Shown here one piece after another: positions 22,904 through 31,925 of a DNA stretch of 64,000 bases; position 1 is the first letter of the stretch, and each line of letters starts with the position of its first letter. Below the pieces are notes generated by a model, which was not told the DNA's origin, searched no databases, and saw only the letters and a program-made list of their open reading frames with translations. Both the position numbers and the translations under genes were made by a program. Origin of the DNA: Ryuthela nishihirai. Taxonomy: Eukaryota > Arthropoda > Arachnida > Araneae > Heptathelidae. The stretch spans positions 2,601,156-2,665,155 of the forward strand of contig JAWZYU010000027.1 of NCBI GenBank assembly GCA_038380435.1, in the 5' to 3' direction.

Positions 22904-23542
22904 TGTTACGACAGAAGAATCTGGCAACCGAAAGCAAAGTTTCAGCCAACGAATAAGAACGTTGGGAGAATTTGGAGAAGAAGAGTGGAGCGTTAACGGT
23001 CGTTTTGTATCGTAACGGTTGTTGTATTGTAACGGTCGGAGAGTTCGAAAATGGACGGTGAGCTGTTCTGAGACAGTGCGCGTAAGTGTCAAGAAGTAAC
23101 TTGATGTGTTGTGTATACGCGGAAGGATAAAAGTGGGATCTTTTATCGTTAAGTATCAAGAAGTAACTTGATGTGTTGTGTATACGCGGAAGTATAAAAG
23201 TGGGAACTTTTATGGCTAACTTCGAATGTCTACACGGACTGTCTTTTTGTTCGGCTAGTGTGTGAAAAGTTATTAGCACAGGACGAGAATTGGTTTACGA
23301 GTGAAGATCTTCGGGTGACCTGGTAAATCAAGTAAAAGGTAGTATTTAGTAAAATACACAGAGCTGATATTGTGTGCTTTACGCAGGAAGATTGATGACT
23401 TGTGCATGTTAATAGTTGATTTGTTAATAAGATACTTCATCCATATTTCCTTTGTAACAATTTACCTTGTATTGAATTTGGTTTTGAAATATAGCTTTTA
23501 ATACTCACGCTCAGTGGCTATCCATTTTTGTGATCCGTAACA
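22904..23542 (+). repeat. 5' LTR (639 bp)
   Basis: The LTR starts 'tgttacgacagaag' and ends 'gatccgtaaca'. It includes a 67-bp tandem duplication with two TATA-like sites. As the 5' LTR it would provide the promoter for the element's RNA. Confidence 0.95.
23088..23221 (+). promoter_or_regulatory. Duplicated 67-bp promoter-like block in the 5' LTR
   Basis: Two 67-bp units ('caagaagtaac' at 23,090 and again at 23,157) each hold 'tatacgcggaag' followed by 'gataaaag' in the first and 'tataaaag' in the second. The second is a good TATA box. The same block is present in the 3' LTR. Promoter function is inferred from position and sequence only. Confidence 0.6.
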
Positions 23543-23562
23543 TTTGGTGTCAGAAGTGGGAT
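23543..23562 (+). promoter_or_regulatory. Likely primer-binding site
   Basis: Immediately after the 5' LTR is 'tttggtgtcagaagtggg'. The TGG is complementary to the CCA end of a tRNA, and this kind of sequence is common at this place in Gypsy-type elements. The primer tRNA is not identified. Confidence 0.6.
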
Positions 23563-23573
23563 TATTTAATTGA

Positions 23574-26570
23574 ATGCCGTTAACTAGAAGTATGGATGAA
23601 TTAGTAAAGTTGATAAATAGCTTCAAAGCCGATATGACTGCGCTGATGACTGATAGGAAAACCATTATGACTACGCTGATGACTGATATGAAAGCCGATA
23701 TGGCTGCGCTGATGACTGATAGGAAAACCATTATGGCTACGCTGATGACTGATAGGAAAGCCGTTATTGCTACGCTGATGACTGATAGGAAAGCCGTTAT
23801 TGCTACGCTGGTGACTGATATGAAAGCCGATATGGCTACGCAGATGACTGATATTAAAAGTGATCTAGCTGCCCAAAGCGATAAAATAGGTGACTTGAAA
23901 GCCGAAATGGCCGCACAAAATACTGAGATGAGAGATGAAGTGGCTCCTCAAGTTGGTAAGATTATTGATCAGTTCAAGGATAGTAAAACCGAACTCAATA
24001 GACAATGCAATAGTTTAAATGTTGAATTTGTCAGTGAAAAAGTTGATCTTGATAGTGTTAAGTTAGATTGTAAACATGGAAAAGAAAAAGAGAAAGGCAA
24101 CGCATATAAAAATGTGGATCTGCTACTGGAAATCAAGAATCGTAGGGATAGCGCAGATAATGCCTTTGACCACGCAACTACTGGTGATGCATGGCAGAGT
24201 GTCTATGTCGCTGGTGACATGTCTAGGAACTGTGAAGAACAATCACACAGGTCAGAGAGCTGTGAGACTATACAGTACGCTTTGCACTTCAAAATACCTA
24301 GGTATACAAGTCTGGCACGATCTGAAGAGAGATCCACACGAAAGGTATTCTATTCCTCGCCGTCAGCAAAATGCGTCATGGACAATTATCGCAAAGGCAG
24401 AGTAACGAGTGGTAATGAGGGGGAACGAAACAGAGTTTACGTTTCGCAGAGTGGTCCGAGTAAAGAAGAGGCGTCCATTCATCATAGATACAAAGTGCCA
24501 TTCGACGTTACTGGGGAAGTCGGAGAGATTTTTCCGAAACATATAGCCACACTCGAATCGTTTATAGAAAGTGGGGATTTAAGAAAGAAGAATTCCGAAG
24601 AATGGCTTAGAAGCGTAACAGGTTATGCTAGTAAAGGAGCTTCAGGCAGAGACAGTACTTCAAAGACTAACTTTCTGGATGAAACTAAGCCTCAGAGTTA
24701 CGATCAGAGAGAAGTGAATCCCTCAGATAATTTCAACGTAGCCACGCTGAATTTCTTTTCTGAACAGTCAATGTGCAGATTTGGACATTATAACCATTTA
24801 GATTATAAGGATATAGAAAAGTTTTATCACGACTACAAGAGCTCTAAAGTGGACAATATCATGTTACAAAACTCGTCGCTGATCTCCAGAATGAACAATT
24901 TGGCAATCATGACTGATGTTTCCCTGGCTAATTACAATGAGAGCTCCAAGAAAGTGAATTCCGAAGAAAGAGCAACTATGACCTCCTCGGGTCATGTGTT
25001 TTGCTGGAGACCCGAGTGGCGCCATCGGATGGTAGATAAATACGGTACAGGAGGTGTCGGCGACAAAGTGAGTCTTGTCTTGGCTCCTGCACTTGCTGCT
25101 TTAGGTCTCAAGGTCCCTATGATCTCCGGTCGTGCTCTCCAATTGACGGGAGATACTCTGGACAAATTGGAATCCATCCCTGGCTTCACAGTCGACTGCA
25201 CTAAAGATAAAATCGAGCAGATGATGGAAGACGTCGGATGCTGCATCGTAGGACAGACAGAGGAGCTGGTGCCAACAGATAAGGAGATTTACCGCTGCAA
25301 GGATCTGACGGCTACCGTAGATAGCGTTCATCTAATGAGATGCTCAATTGTGTCCAAAAAGCTGGCTGAAGGAGTGTGCGCTTTGGTTTATGATGATGAA
25401 TTCGGAAAAGGAGCTATTGATCCCATCAGTACAGAAGATGTTGCTGTTGATTTAGTTAAGAAAATGGTTGCAGCATCACAAGCTCGTGGAATGAAGAGTT
25501 TGAGTTGTTCAGCTGTTATCAGCAACATGGATTCACCTCTTGAAAACTCTGTTGACAACTCTCTGGAAGTGATGGAAGCTGTTCAGTGTTTCCTTGGTAA
25601 CGGATCCTTGGAACTGCAAGAGCTCGTCGAAGAGTTAGGAGGAGAACTTCTGCGTTTGGTGAACATTGTGGATAATAGGGTAGATGAAGCATCACGTGTC
25701 TGCAAGGTTCTGCATAACGGCAATGCTTTGAACAGGTTTCGTAACATGTTAATAGAACAAGGAGTATCTGAAGATGTTGCAAGCTGGCTATGTGAAGGTA
25801 AAACAGAAAAAATATTGCTAGCAGCCCGACACATCACTGATTTCACTTATACAGGAGAAACAGGTAAGGTTGTCGGATTAGAAGCTGCAGTTCTAGCAAG
25901 AGTATGGAAGGAGGAGATGGACCGAAGCGCTAAAAAGAATTATGGAGCTGATATAATTGTGAAGCACCTTGGGGATCAAATTGAATCAGGTGAAATATGG
26001 CTGAAGGTTCATCACGACAGTTCTGAATTAAGTGAAAGTCAACTGACAAAAGGGTCAGACTGGAGGATGAAACTCCTCCCTAGATTTTATGTCACTAATG
26101 ACTTTCATTCCTTGTTACTGTTGATAGAAGTAAAAATCCAAAGAAGAAAACTTTCGACAAAGAAGAAAACTTTTTACAGGTTTTGCACGAAAACTCTTAG
26201 TCGATTCTTCTCCCTGCAGAGACATAAACGTGTTCACAAGGGCTATAGGCCTTACACGTATTATGTTTGTGGACGAGGCTTCAGTCAGAAAAGAAATCTA
26301 CGTCATAATGAGATTCGCTTTCATTTTGACACAGACGTGGTATATCGCATTCGTCGATGTCCAGCTACAAAGTGCAAGGTGGTTCACGTGGATCATTTGG
26401 CCCCGTTTCATCGAAGAACTGAAGAAGCTTTGGAATCCAGAATTGTTCGGGACGAACAAGACCTAGGAAGGGGGCAGTGTTACGACAGAAGAATCTGGCA
26501 ACCGAAAGCAAAGTTTCAGCCAACGAATAAGAACGTTGGGAGAATTTGGAGAAGAAGAGTGGAGCGTTAA
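23574..26570 (+). CDS. Chimeric gag-like / thymidine phosphorylase / zinc finger / integrase-tail protein (998 aa)
   Basis: A single open frame fills the LTR element. Residues about 18-110 are a coiled-coil-like run of 11-residue repeats (MTDRKAVIATL type), as in Gypsy gag N termini. Residues 110-470 are polar and unrecognised. Residues about 475-820 match thymidine phosphorylase, which splits thymidine with phosphate into thymine and deoxyribose 1-phosphate: VDKYGTGGVGDK (487-498), KVPMISGRALQLTGDTLDK, DVGCCIVGQTEELVP, TATVDSVHL and a C-terminal WLKVH. The N-terminal helical part of the enzyme is absent. Residues about 884-915 resemble a C2H2 finger (HKRVH...CGRGFSQKRNL...H). Residues about 921-945 match the end of a Gypsy integrase (VVYRIRR...VVHVDHLAPF). 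The last 31 codons lie in the 3' LTR. No introns, so capture was through RNA. Active-site changes make enzyme activity doubtful. Confidence 0.88.
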   Translation: MPLTRSMDELVKLINSFKADMTALMTDRKTIMTTLMTDMKADMAALMTDRKTIMATLMTDRKAVIATLMTDRKAVIATLVTDMKADMATQMTDIKSDLAAQSDKIGDLKAEMAAQNTEMRDEVAPQVGKIIDQFKDSKTELNRQCNSLNVEFVSEKVDLDSVKLDCKHGKEKEKGNAYKNVDLLLEIKNRRDSADNAFDHATTGDAWQSVYVAGDMSRNCEEQSHRSESCETIQYALHFKIPRYTSLARSEERSTRKVFYSSPSAKCVMDNYRKGRVTSGNEGERNRVYVSQSGPSKEEASIHHRYKVPFDVTGEVGEIFPKHIATLESFIESGDLRKKNSEEWLRSVTGYASKGASGRDSTSKTNFLDETKPQSYDQREVNPSDNFNVATLNFFSEQSMCRFGHYNHLDYKDIEKFYHDYKSSKVDNIMLQNSSLISRMNNLAIMTDVSLANYNESSKKVNSEERATMTSSGHVFCWRPEWRHRMVDKYGTGGVGDKVSLVLAPALAALGLKVPMISGRALQLTGDTLDKLESIPGFTVDCTKDKIEQMMEDVGCCIVGQTEELVPTDKEIYRCKDLTATVDSVHLMRCSIVSKKLAEGVCALVYDDEFGKGAIDPISTEDVAVDLVKKMVAASQARGMKSLSCSAVISNMDSPLENSVDNSLEVMEAVQCFLGNGSLELQELVEELGGELLRLVNIVDNRVDEASRVCKVLHNGNALNRFRNMLIEQGVSEDVASWLCEGKTEKILLAARHITDFTYTGETGKVVGLEAAVLARVWKEEMDRSAKKNYGADIIVKHLGDQIESGEIWLKVHHDSSELSESQLTKGSDWRMKLLPRFYVTNDFHSLLLLIEVKIQRRKLSTKKKTFYRFCTKTLSRFFSLQRHKRVHKGYRPYTYYVCGRGFSQKRNLRHNEIRFHFDTDVVYRIRRCPATKCKVVHVDHLAPFHRRTEEALESRIVRDEQDLGRGQCYDRRIWQPKAKFQPTNKNVGRIWRRRVER
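26464..26477 (+). promoter_or_regulatory. Polypurine tract
   Basis: 'taggaagggggcag' directly precedes the 3' LTR. This is the standard place and composition of the plus-strand primer of LTR retroelements. Confidence 0.75.
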
Positions 26571-27116
26571 CGGTCGTTTTGTATCGTAACGGTTGTTGTA
26601 TTGTAACGGTCGGAGAGTTCGAAAATGGACGGTGAGCTGTTCTGAGACAGTGCGCGTAAGTGTCAAGAAGTAACTTGATGTGTTGTGTATACGCGGAAGG
26701 ATAAAAGTGGGATCTTTTATCGTTAAGTATCAAGAAGTAACTTGATGTGTTGTGTATACGCGGAAGTATAAAAGTGGGAACTTTTATGGCTAACTTCGAA
26801 TGTCTACACGGACTGTCTTTTTGTTCGGCTAGTGTGTGAAAAGTTATTAGCACAGGACGAGAATTGGTTTACGAGTGAAGATCTTCGGGTGACCTGGTAA
26901 ATCAAGTAAAAGGTAGTATTTAGTAAAATACACAGAGCTGATATTGTGTGCTTTACGCAGGAAGATTGATGACTTGTGCATGTTAATAGTTGATTTGTTA
27001 ATAAGATACTTCATCCATATTTCCTTTGTAACAATTTACCTTGTATTGAATTTGGTTTTGAAATATAGCTTTTAATACTCACGCTCAGTGGCTATCCATT
27101 TTTGTGATCCGCAACA
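26478..27116 (+). repeat. 3' LTR (639 bp)
   Basis: It is the same length as the 5' LTR and identical by eye except for the last TA/CA-proximal 't' to 'c' change (ends 'gatccgcaaca'). Confidence 0.95.
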
Positions 27117-28240
27117 ATATTTTTTATGATAAAGTCATTGTTCCTAAGGATTTACCAGAGCTATTATTATCCCTATTTTCAAAAAACGTGATCGTAGTTC
27201 TACGATCACGTTTTTTGTGACCTACTTTCTGTTCCAGGTAAAGTTCTTTCCATGATTGTGCTTAATAGAATTAAGAATCTGGTTGACAGTCAATTGCGTG
27301 ATGAGCAATGTAGATTCAGAAGTGGTAGGGGATGTGTGGATCAGATATTTTCACTTAGGCAGATTCTTTAGAAATGTTTAGAGTTTCAGAAACCTTTGGT
27401 TGTTAGCTTTGCTGATTTCAAAATATCTTTCGACTCTGTTGATCGTCATATTTTGTGGTTGATTGTGATATCATATGGTATACCTGACAAGTTAGTTAAC
27501 ATAATGAAAGCTCTCTATAATAACACTGAGTCATGTGTGAGAGTTGGTAAGGCTTGTAGCAATTGGTTTAGCATTACTTATGGTGTTCGATAAGGGCACA
27601 TTTTGTCTCCTTTTCTATTTTGTTTGGTTATTGATTACGTTACACGAAATTCTTTGCAAGGGAAAGATTTTGTGCGTAAATGGTCTAGAGATCTGAAAAT
27701 TTCTGATTTAAATTATGCTGATGATTTAGCCCTTTTGGCAAATGATGTTGATGAGATGAACTCTTACATTCGAGCTGTTGATGAGACTGTTACTAGAGTA
27801 GGTTTGATTATAAACAGAGAGAAAACTAAAGTGATTAAAATTGGTCAGAGGCAGGCTGTGATTCAGTTAATCTGAATGGTTGCAGTCTTGAGCAGGTGTC
27901 TCAGTTTAATTTTCTTGGGAGCTACATAACAGACATTGGTGATGTGTGGCATGAGATTAACAGTCGAATAGGGATGGCTGCCGGGACTCTTAAGAATCTA
28001 TGGAGAGTGTGGAGAAATAGGCGTATACACCTAAAGACTAAAATTAGACTGTATAATAGTTTGGTTCTTTCTAGGGTTAGTTATGGTAGTGAAACTTGGA
28101 CGCTATGTAAACAAGATAACAGGAAACTAGATGCTTTTGATTCCAGATGCTTACGCAGTATCTTGGGTATTAGGTGGTTCAACTTTGTATGTAATGACGA
28201 AGTTAACAAAGGAGTCAGCAACCTCCTTTGAATAGGATAG
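27117..28240 (+). pseudogene. LINE A RT core and C-terminal domain, copy 2
   Basis: LINE A resumes after the LTR element. Frames carry SFADFKISFDSVDR (RT motif A), a motif B with a stop where Gln is expected (near 27,591), NYADDLALLANDV with an intact YADD (27,603-27,875), and the C-terminal RIHLKTKIRLYNSLVLSRVSYGSETW block (27,896-28,231). Stops and indels break it. A perfect 17-bp inverted repeat at 27,181-27,216 replaces normal LINE sequence here. Confidence 0.85.
27181..27216. repeat. Perfect 17-bp inverted repeat
   Basis: Arms 27,181-27,197 and 27,200-27,216 ('aaaaaacgtgatcgtag' and its complement) are separated by 2 bases. LINE A copy 1 has no such palindrome at the same place. Confidence 0.92.
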
Positions 28241-28516
28241 TATGAAGAGGAAATTCCATTGGTTTGCCCATGTTACCAGTATGTATAACTATAGATTAGT
28301 AAATAGGGTTATGAACAGCGTGCCTAAAGGCCGCAGAAAGAGGGGGAGTCCTAGGATGTGGTGGGCAGACAATATCAAATAGGATCTTATTATTAGAATT
28401 GGGTTACAGTGGTCATGTGCAGCAGATGTAGATCAGGAGAGATATATTAAGGAACTAAATTGCACAATCTGGTTGAATCTCTGTAGCCCAAGGCTGCTTG
28501 AAGATGATGATGATTT

Positions 28517-29096
28517 ACTGCATGATTATTAATACTTACCAGCCTAAATATTAGAAAATTCTTATAAAAATTATCGTTTGATCAAAATATTGAGGAACAA
28601 CAATAAGTTATTAATTTGATCCTTATTAGAATGAGGTTTGGCTTTTTAGGTGTAATCTTTATTCCTAAAGTGATGTTGCCTTAACCTCATTTTTTCTCTC
28701 AGATATACATTGCTATTTAACTCCCTTTCCTGAAATTAGGCAACTGTTAGATCATTCCGTATTTTGGTGAAAGGATACACCAGAAAAGTTTCACTTTTCG
28801 GGTGTACCCTTTCACCAGAATACGGAATGACCTTCTTTTTTTATTGTTTCTTTTTACTTGTTCTGGTGTTAGATTGCGCTTTTTGGGTGTAATCTTATTC
28901 ACCAGAATATAGTGTTACTTTACAAGGTAAAATAATGGGGACCAAGCTGCCAACATAAAGTGGTTTTAAGGTACACCATTTTTTTACAACGTTAATAACA
29001 CGAGAATGCGAAATCCACGAAGAGTAACATTAATTTGCACCTGTCATATAATTATTTTCTTCACACTTCTTTTTTTATGAGAGAATACGAGAATCG
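28517..29096. other. No gene seen; contains a long hairpin
   Basis: It includes the 38-bp-arm hairpin listed below and two direct near-repeats of 'ttttgggtgtaatctt' (about 28,645 and 28,881), likely remnants of a small fold-back element. Confidence 0.45.
28752..28830. repeat. Hairpin with 38-bp arms and 3-base loop
   Basis: Arms 28,752-28,789 and 28,793-28,830 are complementary with three mismatches. Arm ends are 'tcattccgtatt' and 'aatacggaatga'. Fold-back MITE remnant or small-RNA precursor are both possible; the second is speculative. Confidence 0.9.
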
Positions 29097-29250
29097 ATCC
29101 CATAGCCAAATGGTTAGCATGTTTGGCTACTGATTAAAAGGACCTGGGTTCGGCCTTTTTGTTTTTCTGTTGAGGTCTCGCCTTTCTAACAGATTGGCAT
29201 ATTGTACTGACAGGTCACTGTTAGACCTTTATTGCAAGAAGCTGTTTGAG
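29097..29250 (+). mobile_element. SINE-2 copy, diverged
   Basis: A degenerate head ('gccaaatggttagcatgttt', 'ggacctgggttcg') and body ('tactgacaggtcactgttag', 'gcaagaagctgtttgagg') are readable. Part of the body between head and 'gttgaggtctcgcc' is deleted. Confidence 0.75.
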
Positions 29251-29338
29251 GAAAATTTAGGAATTGGTGCGAGTGGAGCAGCCGCACCAGGCCACGCGGA
29301 CAGAGCCCCCCCCCCCCACCTCCCGCTTGAAAGGTAAA

Positions 29339-29375
29339 ATTTGAATTGTGTGTGATATTTACACACAATTCAAAT
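29339..29375. repeat. 15-bp perfect inverted repeat
   Basis: 'atttgaattgtgtgt' and its complement are separated by 7 bases. Confidence 0.9.
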
Positions 29376-30023
29376 GTCCAATGGTATGGTAGATATTTTT
29401 TCTGTCTTGTTTTTCCAAAAAGAAGAAAGTACTCTCTTACACAGAGGACGGAGATAACTTGAAAGCTCTATTGGAGCGTGTCCTGGTTGTCTCATACATC
29501 ATACAAGCACATACACAGGGACAGACCCGTTGGTTTACAGAAGCCAGGTACTCTAACCACTGGACCAGGTATGGTTAAGTTTGATTTCGATTACGATTTG
29601 AATTTGTCTCAATAAATAAATGAATAAAAAATTGAAGAAAAGAGATTATTTTGATATTTTGAAGGACGAATTTCAGGAGGGAAAAATAAATAGTAATCAC
29701 CAGTAAGCTCTGAGGAATCATTGCCACTGCAGGTTATTCATATAGCACTTACAGTTTCATTTCTTGCCAACATATTCAATATGGAATAAGTGATTGCCCT
29801 TATAGAAATACTAGCATTCTTTGGCTCGGCAGTATTTTAATAATTGGTTGAATCGAACTGGCTTTCTAAATGCAACTCTTGTCCTCCTCCTCTCCCCCCC
29901 CCCCTTTTTTTTTGTAACTTAGAGGATAGAGGAGAATTCTAGAAGCCACTTCTTTTCTAATCCTGGTTTCTATAGACCTTCACAGATTATGCCTTATTAA
30001 CACCGAAGTTAGAGTTGTTGACC
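29376..30023. other. No gene seen
   Basis: AT-rich with a C/T tract at about 29,880-29,911. No recognisable element. Confidence 0.4.
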
Positions 30024-30034
30024 GCCTCCGAACT

Positions 30035-30449
30035 GGGGGGCGGGGGTGGCTCAGTCGGTAGCGCGCCAGGCTCGTAATCTGTAGTTCCCAGGTTCGAGTC
30101 CCAGCTAGGTCAGCGTTGAGATTTATCTCCGCAAAATTCCCCGCCCTGCCCACGGTCAGTAGGGGACACCGATGGGCTTGGAAAAGCAGCCGTCCGTCGG
30201 ATGGGACTTTAAGCCGTGGCCCCGTGTGCGGGAGAGCCATACCCTGTGCACGTTAAAGAACACGCTGGATGGCCTTGATAATAATTAATAAGCTGTTGGG
30301 AGACAGAAGGCTACCATCTGTCTCCCAACAGCTGTTCCAGTGGGTCCCCTCCCTCAACCTTCTCTGAGCCTTCGGGGTCCATGTGACCTGGCCATTTAGC
30401 CCATGGTGTGCAAAAAAGTGCCGCTCAGAGGTAAAACAACCCAACCCAA
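30035..30449 (+). mobile_element. SINE-1 copy, full length, with internal palindromic rearrangement
   Basis: It has a tRNA head, body and 'caacccaacccaag' tail. The 11-bp target duplication 'gcctccgaact' is at 30,024-30,034 and 30,450-30,460. The body is altered at about 30,276-30,307 (see hairpin). Confidence 0.93.
30291..30333. repeat. 17-bp perfect inverted repeat inside SINE-1
   Basis: Arms 30,291-30,307 and 30,317-30,333 with a 9-base loop. Other SINE-1 copies have only the right arm; the left arm is an inverted copy of it placed after 'ggccttga'. Confidence 0.9.
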
Positions 30450-30460
30450 GCCTCCGAACT

Positions 30461-31616
30461 GCCACTGCACTTATTGGAACATAGCCTTAGGCACCATGAC
30501 GTCAAAGCTAGTTTCAATCAGTTTTTAGGGAAAACATCTCAGGAATTAATTTTCATCTGTGGTAATAGTTCATGACCCTTTAATGTCTGTTACTGCCAGA
30601 TGACAGAGCAAAAACAGGAACCGAAACCAATGAATTCCCAGAATCCCACACCAACTTCTTTAATACATAATTTTGAGAATGAAAACGAGAGACGGAGATA
30701 ACCTAAACCGTGTTATGAGTGGATTGTATATGTCAGACGTTTTGAGTAGAATTTTCGAATAATAGCCATTCGTAGCAGAGGTCTCTCTTTATGACATTGA
30801 CTATCTAATTTTAAGGAAAATAAAACTGTACATTGAAATGCTTTTATTGTAAATCGCTTTTCATATGAGAAAAAGCAATATATTTGCAATTAATAACGTT
30901 TTTTTATTTAAATTTTGCATAGTATTCTTTCATTTTCATTATTTTTTCTTTTTGTAAAAGTTATTTATTTGTGTTTGAAATATAATACTCCAAACATTGT
31001 TACATTACGTAAATTCGGGACTGAAATGGTTAATGGCCCCCAATGAAGCAAAGAGAGGAAAAGATTGCTGATATCTAAAAGTGGAATCAGTTCTACAGTC
31101 CAGGTGAATATAAGCAAAAATATTTGCAAAATCCGCTTCTTGTGCATCGAGTTTTACCAGATGCTCTTCAAAGCAAAGAGTTATAGAGAAACACGAAGGA
31201 AAATATCACATTCAAATTTATGAATTCCTGCAGTTCTTTTTTTTTTCTCTAACTTTTGTTTCAATGTTCAATGTCGATAATTTCCCCAAATGAAAGTTAA
31301 CGATTATTGAATCAATTTATGATTTTTGCTTCATTTTCTCCCCTTTGAAAATCACGTTTTCAGTTTTTCGATATGAAATTTAATCTGCGACATTAATTTC
31401 AGAGTATATACGACTTTATCTTACGTTTATGCCTCTTTAAAAATAAAATACACTCTCTAGACGACGCAGTCTTATCTTGATTTTTTTCGAACTGTTTGAA
31501 TGTCCCGTGTATGTACCTTATTTTAATTCAGATTTTCTTCACATGTCCCGTATTCTCAAAAATAGAAACTGACGAACCTAACCTAAAGGTTATGGGCATT
31601 CAGCTACACATCAAAT
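30461..31616. other. No gene seen in 1.1 kb of AT-rich sequence
   Basis: The longest frames (for example 30,965-31,147 minus) are short and have no recognised domain. Confidence 0.45.
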
Positions 31617-31627
31617 CTGCAGAAACC

Positions 31628-31826
31628 CCCGTGTGCGGGAGAGCCATACCCTGTGCACGTTAAAGAACACGCTGGATGGCCTTGACAGGAGGCTACCATC
31701 TGTCTCCCAACAGCTGTTCCAGTGGGTCCCCTCCCCCAACCTTCTCTGAGCCTTCGGGGTCCATGTGACCTGGCCATTTAGCCCATGGTGTGCAAAAAAG
31801 TGCCGCTCAGAGGTAAAACAACCCAA
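31628..31826 (+). mobile_element. SINE-1 copy, 5'-truncated, with target duplication
   Basis: Only the 3' half is present (from 'ccgtgtgcgggagagcc' to 'aaaacaacccaa'). The 11-bp duplication 'ctgcagaaacc' flanks it at 31,617-31,627 and 31,827-31,837. It shows 5' truncation by LINE-type retrotransposition. Confidence 0.92.
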
Positions 31827-31925
31827 CTGCAGAAACCGATTTTACTTGAAGTCTTCAATCTGTAATTAATGATAACAGTTACAAAATATGCAACCAGATG
31901 GTGCCAGATGTCAAAAGGCAGATAT

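Larger units (their letters stand above)
22904..27116 (+). mobile_element. LTR retrotransposon carrying a thymidine phosphorylase domain
   Basis: The element is 4,213 bp, with 639-bp LTRs at both ends that begin TG and end CA. It is flanked by 'atat' on both sides (22,900-22,903 and 27,117-27,120), a 4-bp target duplication of Gypsy style. By eye the LTRs differ at a single base (23,538 t versus 27,112 c), so insertion was recent. A primer-binding-like site follows the 5' LTR and a purine tract precedes the 3' LTR. Protease, reverse transcriptase, RNase H and the integrase core are all missing, so it must be moved in trans. In their place stands one long frame with host-derived domains. The insertion splits LINE A copy 2. 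Confidence 0.93.
21076..28516 (+). mobile_element. RTE-like LINE A, copy 2, nearly full length, interrupted twice
   Basis: The element runs from the endonuclease N terminus (21,080) to a 3' end with GATGATGAT at about 28,500-28,512. Two insertions split it: a 331-bp hAT-type MITE (22,229-22,559) and a 4.2-kb LTR retrotransposon (22,904-27,116). The LINE sequence itself is about 2.9 kb. It preserves more 5' sequence than copy 1 but has many frameshifts and stops, so it is dead. Confidence 0.88.

Noticed and set aside
26365..26853. 162-codon minus-strand frame over the 3' LTR
   Set aside because: It is the antisense shadow of the chimeric frame and the LTR, and it recurs over the 5' LTR.
30035..30110. 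tRNA genes at the many 'ggtggctcagtcggtagc' sites
   Set aside because: All are heads of SINE-1 with a shared 300-bp body.
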